Of a DNA stretch of 64,000 nt, positions 18,225 through 25,704 are shown one piece after another. The stretch is from Pseudomonadales bacterium. GTDB taxonomy: Bacteria; Pseudomonadota; Gammaproteobacteria; Pseudomonadales; UBA5518. Location of the stretch: contig JACKOP010000001.1 in NCBI GenBank assembly GCA_024234165.1, forward strand, positions 806,001 to 870,000. Direction: 5' to 3'. Positions within the stretch are counted from its first letter, which is position 1. Every line of letters starts with the position of its first letter. A program made the translations under genes and the position numbers. The notes below the pieces were generated by a model. The model made no database searches. It saw only the letters and a program-made list of their open reading frames with translations, and was not told the origin of the DNA.

Positions 18225-18493
18225 GGGAGCTCCTGCCGCGGCGCCTGCAAGCCCTCGGGCGGCGGCGGCAACTGCAGGTAGTAGCCGCTCTGTGCGATGG
18301 CACGCATCACCTCATCACCCGTAGTGCGCGCGAGTCGCCGCGCGGGCGTCAGCACCAATGTCATCGCACGCTCGATGCCTCCGAGTTCACGCAGCAAGGC
18401 CTCTGGCACCCGTCGCGTGTCTTCGGCGTGATCGACATAGATATAGGTATCGGAATTGCGTCGCGCGCGATACACGGCACAGATCAGTTTCAC
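18218..18493 (-). CDS. ycgL: YcgL domain protein
   Basis: A 91-residue protein beginning MKLICAVYRARRNSDTYIYV, the hallmark N-terminus of the YcgL family, followed by PEALLRELGGIERAMTLVL and the end GYYLQLPPPP. Function is unknown. The fold is a small alpha-beta domain. It overlaps the rnd stop (ATGA), so it is translationally coupled to RNase D, as in many gammaproteobacteria. Confidence 0.9.
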   Translation of the reverse strand: MKLICAVYRARRNSDTYIYVDHAEDTRRVPEALLRELGGIERAMTLVLTPARRLARTTGDEVMRAIAQSGYYLQLPPPPEGLQAPRQELPC

Positions 18494-19641
18494 GTACCCG
18501 CCTCCCGTGCCAGCGCCAGCAGCTCCTCACCGATCACGGTGCGACGCCACCCGTCCAGCACGGCCGGAGCCCTCTGCCCCTCCATGCCGTCGACCCAGCG
18601 CAGCAACTCCTCGAAATCACGCCGGCGCGCCAGCATCTCGGGCGCCATGCCGAGTTCTTCTGCACGGGTCACGGTGTGCACACGCAGGCGCCTGGCCCGC
18701 CGGGTCTGGGTGACACTGAGCGGCGGCGGAACCGATGGTGGCAGCTCCCGCACCGGCAACCCCAACGCCCTGTCCACCAGTTCGAGCAAGGTGTCGGCAT
18801 GACGCCGGCGAGTACCGTCGGGCAGTTCCGCGATGGCTCGCAGATCCTCCTCGCGCCGCGGCTGCAGCCGCGCGATTTCGAGCAGCACGGCGTCGGCCAG
18901 CAGCCAGTTGCGCGGCAGGTCGCGCTTGCGTGCCATGTCCTCGCGCCATGCGTGCAATGCACGCAGCAGCGCCAGCGCCCGCTGGTCCAGGCGCCACGCG
19001 CCGGCAACCGCCCGGTAATCCGCTCCGTCACGGTTGCGAAAGCGTTCCAGCGTCGCCACACACTCGGCCAGAGCCCATGCACCGTTCGCACCGCCAGCCA
19101 GTCGATCCGACAACACCCTCCAAAGTGCCGGCAGGAAAGCCACGTCCTCTGCAGCGTAATGAAGCTGTGCCGGCGACAGTGGCCGCCTGAGCCAATCCGT
19201 CCGTGTTTCGGACTTTTGGAGCTGCACGCCGAGCTCGCTCGCCAGTATCTTCTGGTAACCGACCGACAGCGGATGACCACAGAACGCTGCAACCACCTGC
19301 GTGTCGATCAGCGGCTCCGGCAAGGTGCCGAGCCGACGCTCGCAGACCTCGAGATCCTCGGAACAACTGTGCATGATCTTCACCACACCGGGTGCTGCCA
19401 GCAGCTTCGCCAGCGGTGTCAGATCCTCGAGCGCCAGCGGATCGAGCAGAAAGCACTCATGACCGTCGCAGACCTGGAACAGCGCCGCTTGCGGATGGAA
19501 GGTACGCACACGCATGAATTCCGTATCGAGTGCGATCACGGCGCATTCCAGCCACCCGCGCGCCACGCGCTCGAGCTCCGGATCCGACTCGATGTAACGC
19601 ACCGGCATGCCGTCGAAGGTCTCGATCACGCGGGAACTCAT
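18490..19641 (-). CDS. rnd: Ribonuclease D
   Basis: 3'-5' exoribonuclease that trims tRNA precursors and other structured RNAs. DEDDy catalytic residues are seen in IALDTEFMRVRTFHPQAALF (Exo I), VVKIMHSCSEDLEV (Exo II) and HYAAEDVAFLPALW (Exo III with Tyr). The C-terminal half contains two HRDC domains (about 210-290 and 300-375). Length is 383 residues, close to E. coli Rnd. It overlaps recR at its start (ATGA) and ycgL at its end. Confidence 0.95.
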   Translation of the reverse strand: MSSRVIETFDGMPVRYIESDPELERVARGWLECAVIALDTEFMRVRTFHPQAALFQVCDGHECFLLDPLALEDLTPLAKLLAAPGVVKIMHSCSEDLEVCERRLGTLPEPLIDTQVVAAFCGHPLSVGYQKILASELGVQLQKSETRTDWLRRPLSPAQLHYAAEDVAFLPALWRVLSDRLAGGANGAWALAECVATLERFRNRDGADYRAVAGAWRLDQRALALLRALHAWREDMARKRDLPRNWLLADAVLLEIARLQPRREEDLRAIAELPDGTRRRHADTLLELVDRALGLPVRELPPSVPPPLSVTQTRRARRLRVHTVTRAEELGMAPEMLARRRDFEELLRWVDGMEGQRAPAVLDGWRRTVIGEELLALAREAGT

Positions 19642-20234
19642 AGCGGTTTGCGCCCCTGCAGTGCGTGCAGCAAGGTGCCGCCGTCCACGTATTCGAGCTC
19701 ACCGCCCAGCGGTACCCCATGCGCGATGCGCGACACGGTCACGCCCGACCCGCGCAGGCGTTCGGTGATGAAATACGCGGTAGCCTCCCCTTCCACGGTC
19801 GGATTCGTCGCGAGAATGACTTCATGAATTCCTTCGTCGTGCACACGGCGCAGCAACTGCTCCAGTCCGAGTTCCTCGGGGCCGATGCCGTCGATCGGCG
19901 ACAGCCGCCCCAGCAACACGAAATAGAGTCCGCTGTAACCACCTGCCTGTTCGATGGCCAGTACATCGGCTGGCGTTTCGACGACGCACAGCGTGGCGGC
20001 ATCACGGCGCATGCTGCTGCAGATCGGACACCGTGCGGTTTCGCTCAGATTGCGGCAACGTTCACAGCGACCGACGCACGCGAGCGCTCGCATCAGAACC
20101 TGCGCCAGGTGTTCGCCACCGGCACGGTCGCGCTCGAGCAGATGCAGGGTCATGCGCTGGGCAGAGCGCGGCCCCACGCCGGGCAGGCACCGGAACGCCT
20201 CCATGAGCTGGTCGATCAGCGGACCGAATCGCAT
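19638..20234 (-). CDS. recR: Recombination mediator RecR
   Basis: RecFOR-pathway protein that loads RecA onto SSB-coated gaps. The four-cysteine zinc finger is CERCRNLSETARCPIC, and the Toprim domain begins CVVETPADVLAIEQAGGYSG. The helix-hairpin-helix lies near the N-terminus (FRCLPGVGPRSAQRMTLHLL). Length is 198 residues. It stands 19 bp after ybaB, the standard dnaX-ybaB-recR order. Confidence 0.96.
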   Translation of the reverse strand: MRFGPLIDQLMEAFRCLPGVGPRSAQRMTLHLLERDRAGGEHLAQVLMRALACVGRCERCRNLSETARCPICSSMRRDAATLCVVETPADVLAIEQAGGYSGLYFVLLGRLSPIDGIGPEELGLEQLLRRVHDEGIHEVILATNPTVEGEATAYFITERLRGSGVTVSRIAHGVPLGGELEYVDGGTLLHALQGRKPL

Positions 20235-20253
20235 CGCCTCGTATTCCCGCAGC

Positions 20254-20574
20254 TCAGAACGGCAACTTGAAGCCGTCGGGAAGCGTCAGCCCGCCGGCCG
20301 CACCGGCCAGCCGTTCGCGTTGCAGGGCTTCGACGCGGCGCACCGCATCGTTCACCGCGGCCGCGACCAGATCTTCGATCACTTCGCGCTCCTCGGCGAG
20401 CAGTGAGGGTTCCAGGTGCATGCGACGCACATCGTAGCGTCCGGTCATCGTGACGCGAACCAGTCCGCCACCGGACTCGCCCTGCACTTCCTGGCGAGCG
20501 ATGTCCTCCTGTGCGCTGCGCATCTGCTCCTGCAACTGCTGCGCCTGCGCCATCAGTTCCTGCAACCCTTTCAT
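20254..20574 (-). CDS. ybaB: YbaB/EbfC nucleoid-associated protein
   Basis: A 106-residue dimeric DNA-binding protein (tweezer-shaped). The family signature is clear: MKGLQELMAQAQQLQEQMRS at the start, then the conserved VRVTMTGRYDVRRMHLEPSL and the C-terminal LVAAAVNDAVRRVEALQRER helix. The start overlaps the dnaX stop (ATGA). Confidence 0.94.
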   Translation of the reverse strand: MKGLQELMAQAQQLQEQMRSAQEDIARQEVQGESGGGLVRVTMTGRYDVRRMHLEPSLLAEEREVIEDLVAAAVNDAVRRVEALQRERLAGAAGGLTLPDGFKLPF

Positions 20575-22280
20575 CGGTGTTCACCTCCATCTGCCGCGAC
20601 CGTGTACGCGGTGATCGATTCACGATGCAAACGCGCGGAGAAGTGTTCGAGCAGCAGCCGCACATTGGCGTCTGTCTCGATGACTGCCTCCGCCTCGCGC
20701 TGACGCAGCGCGGCGAGCCGCGCCGCACGCTCTGCCGGTGTTTCCGCCTCGGTCTCCGCCACCCGCAGGCTGACCGTCACCGGCTCGCCGAAGCGTGCGC
20801 CGAGCGCTGCTGCGATACGCTGGTCGAGCTGCGGCTGGTGCAGGATTTCCTGTCCGTACTGCAACACCAGTCTCAGCGTGGACCCCTCGACCGCCTCAGG
20901 CACACAGTGCCCGGCCACGGAACGCGCCATACCAGACAGCCCGCTTTCCTCGAGCACCCGGTGCCAATTCGACGCGTCGACGTCGCACAGGCGCGCAAGC
21001 GGCGCAATGACCTCGGCCGGCTGATCCGCACCAGCGCCCGCACGATCGCTGCCGGCCGGCTGATCCGCGCCGGAGGCCACATCGGCCTCCGGTTCAGGCT
21101 TTTTTCCGGGGTCGACCGCCTCCCGCACGGCCGACTGCACGCGAGCGGCCGCATCCCCCGTGCCCGGCACTGGAATCGCACGCCCATCACCCGCACGCAG
21201 CGGCCGGAAGGCGAGCATGCGCAGCAACGCCATCTCGAAGCCACTGCGCGCATCGGGTGCCTGCGGCAGGTCGCGCCGGCCAGCCAGGCCAATCTGGTAA
21301 TAGAGCTGCACGTCGGCAGCACTCGCACGTTGCGCCCAGTCGGCCATCTGTTCGCGCCCGGTGTGCAGCGTGGCAAGCGTTGCCGGCACCGTCTGCACCA
21401 GTGCAATGCGGTGCAGCAGCGCAAGCAGATCGGCCAGCGCACGCTCGAAATCCGTCCCGTGCGTCGCCATCGCCGCGATCGCATCGAGCACCGCTGCAGC
21501 ATCCGCGCGCAGCAGTGCATCGACCAGTGTGCGCAGCATCTCGCGATCGACGTAGCCGAGCATTTCGGTCACGGCCACCGTCTCGATCCGTCCGGCGCAG
21601 TGCGCGATTGCCTGATCGGTGAGGCTCAACGCATCGCGCATGCTGCCTTCGGCCGCCGCTGCGATCTCCCGCAACGCCTCGTCCTCGAACGCGATGCCTT
21701 CCTCGTCCAGCACGTGCGCAAGATGCCCGGCGATCTGCTCCGGAGCGAGGTTCTTCAGATGGAACTGCAGACAGCGCGACAACACGGTCGCGGGCAACCG
21801 CTGCGGATCCGTGGTTGCCAGCAGGAATTTCACGTGCGGCGGCGGTTCCTCCAGCGTCTTCAGCAGCGCGTTGAAGGAATGTGTGGACAGCATGTGCACT
21901 TCGTCGATCAGGTAGACCTTGAAGCGTCCACGTGCCGGTGCGTACTGCACGTTCTCGAGCAGGTCGCGCGTATCCTCGACCTTGGTACGCGACGCGGCAT
22001 CGACTTCGAGAAGGTCGACGAAGCGCCCTTCGGCAATCTCGCGACACGCCGCGCACTCGCCACACGGTGTGGCCGATACCCCCTGCTCGCAGTTCAGGCA
22101 CTTGGCAATCAGTCGTGCCAGCGTGGTCTTGCCGACACCGCGCGTTCCGGTCAGCAGGTAGGCATGGTGCAGCCGCTGGCGCTCGAGCGCGTTGACCAGT
22201 GCGCGCAGCACATGCTCCTGTCCGACCATCTGGGCGAAGGTCTGCGGGCGCCAGCGTCGCGCGAGTACCTGATATGACAT
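20571..22280 (-). CDS. dnaX: DNA polymerase III subunits tau and gamma
   Basis: Clamp-loader ATPase (569 residues as tau). The start at 22280 (MSYQVLARRWRPQTFAQMVG) is the universal DnaX N-terminus. Readings that begin further upstream run through the SRP RNA gene. Walker A is GTRGVGKTT, the zinc site is CLNCEQGVSATPCGECAAC, Walker B is YLIDEVHMLS, and sensor 1 is LLATTDPQRLPATVLSRC. The linker after about residue 385 is Pro/Glu/Ala-rich, and the C-terminal tau domain binds DnaE and DnaB. A complete -1 frameshift signal at codons 393-394 predicts a gamma form of 395 residues (see 21070-21124). Confidence 0.96.
   Translation of the reverse strand: MSYQVLARRWRPQTFAQMVGQEHVLRALVNALERQRLHHAYLLTGTRGVGKTTLARLIAKCLNCEQGVSATPCGECAACREIAEGRFVDLLEVDAASRTKVEDTRDLLENVQYAPARGRFKVYLIDEVHMLSTHSFNALLKTLEEPPPHVKFLLATTDPQRLPATVLSRCLQFHLKNLAPEQIAGHLAHVLDEEGIAFEDEALREIAAAAEGSMRDALSLTDQAIAHCAGRIETVAVTEMLGYVDREMLRTLVDALLRADAAAVLDAIAAMATHGTDFERALADLLALLHRIALVQTVPATLATLHTGREQMADWAQRASAADVQLYYQIGLAGRRDLPQAPDARSGFEMALLRMLAFRPLRAGDGRAIPVPGTGDAAARVQSAVREAVDPGKKPEPEADVASGADQPAGSDRAGAGADQPAEVIAPLARLCDVDASNWHRVLEESGLSGMARSVAGHCVPEAVEGSTLRLVLQYGQEILHQPQLDQRIAAALGARFGEPVTVSLRVAETEAETPAERAARLAALRQREAEAVIETDANVRLLLEHFSARLHRESITAYTVAADGGEHR
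21070..21124 (-). promoter_or_regulatory. dnaX programmed -1 ribosomal frameshift element
   Basis: On the coding strand: an SD-like GGGAGG (21124-21119), 13 bases, the slippery heptamer A AAA AAG (21105-21099) in the frame GGA AAA AAG, six bases CCTGAA, then a perfect hairpin CCGGAGGCC-GATGT-GGCCTCCGG (21092-21070). After a -1 slip the ribosome reads GCC and then TGA (21096-21094), giving gamma that ends Lys-Lys-Ala. All four parts match the E. coli dnaX signal in kind and nearly in spacing. Confidence 0.9.
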
Positions 22281-22317
22281 GCGAACTGAACGTTTCCGGA
22301 TGGCGTGGGCGAACGGG

Positions 22318-22346
22318 ATTATAACCACCCGTTCCGGGAAGGGTGG
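22318..22346 (-). terminator. Possible ffs terminator overlapping a dnaX -10
   Basis: Behind the SRP RNA, the minus strand reads CCACCC, a 10-base loop, GGGTGG (22346-22325), then TTATAAT. The weak U-tract makes it a modest terminator. The same TATAAT (22323-22318) is a perfect -10 hexamer 38 bp before the dnaX start, though no -35 is evident at 17 bp. Either or both roles are possible. Confidence 0.35.
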
Positions 22347-22457
22347 CAGCCCCGGCCAGCGACACCCCGGCACACGCGTCGACGAGTACCGTTGCTCCCT
22401 TCCGGGCCTGGCGGGGTTCCTCATCCAGCGTTGCGAGAGCACCGACCGGGGCTGCCA
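22344..22457 (-). ncRNA. ffs: Signal recognition particle RNA (4.5S)
   Basis: About 114 nt, read on the minus strand. The 5' TGGCAGCCCCGG pairs perfectly with the 3' CCGGGGCTGCCA. The apical Ffh-binding loop is CCAGGCCCGGAAGGGAGCAA, the bacterial signature, with the opposite GGAACCCCGCC arm. Length equals E. coli 4.5S. With Ffh it targets membrane proteins to the Sec machinery. Location directly upstream of dnaX is usual for pseudomonad-like genomes. The ends are set by the closing stem and may be off by a few bases. Confidence 0.93.
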
Positions 22458-22490
22458 TTGACACGTGTTGGCCGTCCGGGCGAGCGCGGC

Positions 22491-22519
22491 ATTATCCGCA
22501 AACACTCCCACTCCAGCAA
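22491..22519 (-). promoter_or_regulatory. Promoter of the SRP RNA gene
   Basis: Minus strand TTGCTG (22519-22514), a 17-bp spacer and GATAAT (22496-22491). Start of transcription near 22484 would give a 5' leader of about 27 nt before the mature RNA, much like the RNase P-processed leader of E. coli 4.5S. Between 22520 and 22697 I see nothing else. Confidence 0.55.
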
Positions 22520-22697
22520 GGTCGATGGACGCGCCTTGGCAGCCGCCGGGCACCTTCCCGGCAGATCCGCCGAATCGGCCTTGACATTTGAATTTCCGCA
22601 TGGGAAGAATGCCGCGCCCCGCGTTCCGGAGCCAGCAGCCACGGGCTGCGTCCATCTCCGTTGCTGCGGCAGTGAAGTCCGCTAACCGAGGTCCCGG

Positions 22698-23288
22698 ATG
22701 CCACCGTTGCCACGTATCGAGATCGAGTCCGACAAGCGCATTCTCAAGGACGACTACTGCAACTACGACCTGATCGCCCGCTACTGGGACGACGAATACC
22801 GTGGACGCGCCTGGAAGAACAAGCAGCGCGTGGTGGACTGCGATGGGACCGACCTCGACGAGATCATGCAGAAGCTGCGCTCGATCGTCGATGACATCCA
22901 GGCAGAAAAGCGCCGTCAGCGCGGTCGCAGGAAGCCGTCATCACGCGAGATCGCGGACGCGATCCTGGCGATCGAATCCAAACTCTCGCGCGCTCAGAAA
23001 ATGATGCTCGTGATTCACGGCAAGTCGCCGGGATACCGGATCAGCGTGCGCGCAATCGCCCGCGTCGGTGACTATGCCTCGCCCGAAGCGGCCTTCGAGG
23101 ATTACGCCGAAATCGCGCGTCGCATCTGCGACGAGCTGGCGTATCTGCCGGGCCAGCGGCGCAAGGATCAGTATCCCGGCATCACGCTGCTGTTCAACGA
23201 GGAAATCGTGATTGGTTCGGTAACGCCCGAGACGACGCTCACGCTGCGCCCGGAAATCGTCAAGACGCTCGAACTGCTGGCGTGGTGA
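22698..23288 (+). CDS. Conserved-looking hypothetical protein (196 aa)
   Basis: Soluble, highly charged protein, starting MPPLPRIEIESDKRILKDDY. The first half is a basic helical region (DIQAEKRRQRGRRKPSSREI). The second half shows alternating strands (YRISVRAIARVGDYASPEAA, YPGITLLFNEEIVIGSVTPE). Codon use and third-position GC match the neighbours, so it is a real gene. I do not recognise a domain. It lies alone between the SRP RNA and tilS, and its stop abuts the tilS stop with no bases between. Confidence 0.7.
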   Translation: MPPLPRIEIESDKRILKDDYCNYDLIARYWDDEYRGRAWKNKQRVVDCDGTDLDEIMQKLRSIVDDIQAEKRRQRGRRKPSSREIADAILAIESKLSRAQKMMLVIHGKSPGYRISVRAIARVGDYASPEAAFEDYAEIARRICDELAYLPGQRRKDQYPGITLLFNEEIVIGSVTPETTLTLRPEIVKTLELLAW

Positions 23289-24638
23289 TCAGGCTCGACA
23301 GCACGCGGGCGGCACCCAGCGCAGCCTGACTGCACCGTTCCCTGCAGGGACCACGAAACCCTCGCATACGCAGAGATCCGCGACCGCCGCCAGCTCGCCA
23401 TCGACGAACAGCAATGGCAGCCGCGCCCGCAACCAGGGTGGCACACCGTATTCCTGTGCGAGCTGCCCCAGCGTCTTGCCGGGTCGCCCCGCGGGACGGC
23501 AACGCAGCGCCGAAGAACCGAAACCGATCCGGTAGTCGTGTCCCGCACGCACACCACCACCCGTACTCGCCCGATCGAGCGTCTGCAGTTCCACCCGCCC
23601 GCACCCGGGAATCGTCACCACGTCGCCCGGCTCCAGCACCACATCCGTCTGCGGCAACTCCTCATCGGCCGCCGTCGCGTAGATGCGTTCGCGGTAGCGC
23701 CGAATCGCCACGCCCCCGAGCACCAGCACGGGCTGGGCATCGGCACGCGCAGCGATCACCTCGACGCGCAGCGTCCGCAGCGCCCGGGTGTCCAGAGTCG
23801 CCGCCGTGTGCATCGTCACCCACGCCCGCAGCAACGCATCGCCACGCGCTGCCGTGAGCCGACGCCAGCGGTCGAGCCCCAGATACGGCTGCCCGAAGCG
23901 ATCCGTGCCGCTGCAGGCCGACAGATCCTCACCCGTGCGTTCGGCACAGATGTCGGCCGCCTGGGCAAGGTTGTGCGCCGCTCGTGCGATGGCGGCGGCA
24001 GCACCCGGAAAGCGCTTCAACAGCAACGGCAGCACACGCAGGCGCAGAAAATTGCGGTCGTGAACATCGCTTGCGTTGCTGGGATCGTCGATCCACGTCA
24101 GGCTTTCGGCGAGCGCATGACGCTGCAACTCCTCGCGCGGCACATCGAGCAGCGGACGACACAGGCGCGCGTGGCCACAGCCGCGTTCACGCGGCATTGC
24201 AGCCAACCCCGCCACACCCGCACCGCGCAGCAGACGCAACAGCACGGTCTCGACCTGGTCGTCCCGGTGATGTGCAAGCAGCAGCAGATCGCCGGGCAGG
24301 CAGAACGCTTCGAATTCGCGATAGCGCGCAGCGCGCAGCGCCTCCTCGGAAACCGTTGCATCCGGGTTGCGTGGCAGATCCACATGTCGCAGGAAGAAAG
24401 GAACGCCGGATTCCGCGCACACACCGGCGCAGTGCCGGCTCCAGGCATCGGCGGCGGGCTGGACGCCGTGATCGACATGCAGGGCCACCACCGGCGGCAC
24501 GCGTTGCTCGATCCTGCGCAGCCGTACGCAGAGATCGAGCAGCACGCTGGAATCGAGTCCGCCGCTGTACGCCACCACCCAGCGCCGCGCTGCCGGATGT
24601 TCGTTCAGCAACGACAGGAGCGTGGCGGGCTCCATCAT
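23289..24638 (-). CDS. tilS: tRNA(Ile)-lysidine synthase
   Basis: Converts C34 of the minor tRNA-Ile (CAU anticodon) to lysidine, so it reads AUA. The ATP PP-loop is VVAYSGGLDSSVLLDLC near residue 22, followed by the family blocks HVDHGVQPAADAWSRHC and LLLAHHRDDQVETVLLRLLR. The C-terminal substrate-binding domains are present (total 449 residues, like E. coli's about 430). It is the last gene of the long lpx/dnaE block and comes 12 bp after accA. Confidence 0.94.
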   Translation of the reverse strand: MMEPATLLSLLNEHPAARRWVVAYSGGLDSSVLLDLCVRLRRIEQRVPPVVALHVDHGVQPAADAWSRHCAGVCAESGVPFFLRHVDLPRNPDATVSEEALRAARYREFEAFCLPGDLLLLAHHRDDQVETVLLRLLRGAGVAGLAAMPRERGCGHARLCRPLLDVPREELQRHALAESLTWIDDPSNASDVHDRNFLRLRVLPLLLKRFPGAAAAIARAAHNLAQAADICAERTGEDLSACSGTDRFGQPYLGLDRWRRLTAARGDALLRAWVTMHTAATLDTRALRTLRVEVIAARADAQPVLVLGGVAIRRYRERIYATAADEELPQTDVVLEPGDVVTIPGCGRVELQTLDRASTGGGVRAGHDYRIGFGSSALRCRPAGRPGKTLGQLAQEYGVPPWLRARLPLLFVDGELAAVADLCVCEGFVVPAGNGAVRLRWVPPACCRA

Positions 24639-24650
24639 GCCGCTGCGCGT

Positions 24651-25601
24651 TCAGCGGCTACCGTAGGACATCAGACGCCGGAATCGTGTCTCCAGGAGCT
24701 CATCGAGCGGAATCCCGCGCAGGCGCCCCACCTCGGCAACGAGATGCTCGCGCACGCGCTGGGCCATCGTGTCGACGTCGCGATGCGCGCCGCCGAGCGG
24801 CTCGGGGATCGTGGCGTCGACGATGCCAAGCTCCTGCAGCACGCCCGAGGTCAGGCCCATCGCCTCTGCCGCCTCCGGTGCCTTCTCCGAAGTCTTCCAG
24901 ATGATGTTTGCACAGCCTTCTGGCGAGATCACGAAATAGGTCGAGTACTGCAGCATCACGAGATGATCGCCGACACCGATCCCGAGTGCACCGCCCGAGC
25001 TGCCCTCGCCGACCACGACGCAGACGATCGGCGTACGCAGTCGCGACATCACCGCCAGATTCTGCGCGATCGCCTCGCTGATGCCGCGCTCTTCCGAATC
25101 GATTCCCGGATACGCACCGGGAGTATCGATCAACGTGATCACCGGCAGGCCGAAACGTTCGGCGAGTTCCATCAGCCGCAGCGCCTTGCGATAGCCCTCC
25201 GGCTTCGGCATGCCGAAGTTGCGTCGAACCTTGTCGTTCACGCTGCGGCCCTTCTCCTGGCCGATCACCATCACCGGCATCTCGTCAAGGCGTGCCAGAC
25301 CGGCAACGATCGCGTTGTCGTCGGCGAACTTGCGATCACCGTGCAATTCGTCGAAATCCGTGAACACACGCTCGATATAGTCGAGCGTATACGGACGGCG
25401 CGGATGACGTGCGACCTTCACGACCTGCCACGGCGTCAGGTCCGCGTAGATCTTCTCGGTGAGTCGGTCGCTCTTCAGGCGAAGCTTTTCGATTTCATCT
25501 CCGATATTGATCTGGTTGTCGTTGCCGACCAGGCGCAACTCCTCGATTTTTGCCTCTAGCTCGGCAATCGGCTGTTCGAAGTCCAGATAGTTCGGATTCA
25601 T
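24651..25601 (-). CDS. accA: Acetyl-CoA carboxylase carboxyltransferase subunit alpha
   Basis: Alpha subunit of the carboxyltransferase that transfers CO2 from carboxybiotin to acetyl-CoA, the first step of fatty-acid synthesis. The N-terminus MNPNYLDFEQPIAELEAKIE and the crotonase-fold core DTPGAYPGIDSEERGISEAI, VVVGEGSSGGALGIGVGD and SPEGCANIIWK are canonical. Length is 316 residues, as in E. coli (319). It lies 103 bp after dnaE, which leaves room for its own promoter. Confidence 0.97.
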   Translation of the reverse strand: MNPNYLDFEQPIAELEAKIEELRLVGNDNQINIGDEIEKLRLKSDRLTEKIYADLTPWQVVKVARHPRRPYTLDYIERVFTDFDELHGDRKFADDNAIVAGLARLDEMPVMVIGQEKGRSVNDKVRRNFGMPKPEGYRKALRLMELAERFGLPVITLIDTPGAYPGIDSEERGISEAIAQNLAVMSRLRTPIVCVVVGEGSSGGALGIGVGDHLVMLQYSTYFVISPEGCANIIWKTSEKAPEAAEAMGLTSGVLQELGIVDATIPEPLGGAHRDVDTMAQRVREHLVAEVGRLRGIPLDELLETRFRRLMSYGSR

Positions 25602-25704
25602 CGGGAGAGTCGGATCCCGCGGGGCATCAAAGGGAGGTCAAGCTTAACAAGGCAACCGCGAAAGTGCCATGCGTGAATCCGGCTCGTGTGTGCTCCCGGC
25701 CTGT

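Noticed and set aside
22305..22685. Small plus-strand frames across the SRP RNA
   Set aside because: The sequence is explained by the RNA on the other strand, with closing stem and tetraloop signature; the frames have no RBS and odd composition.
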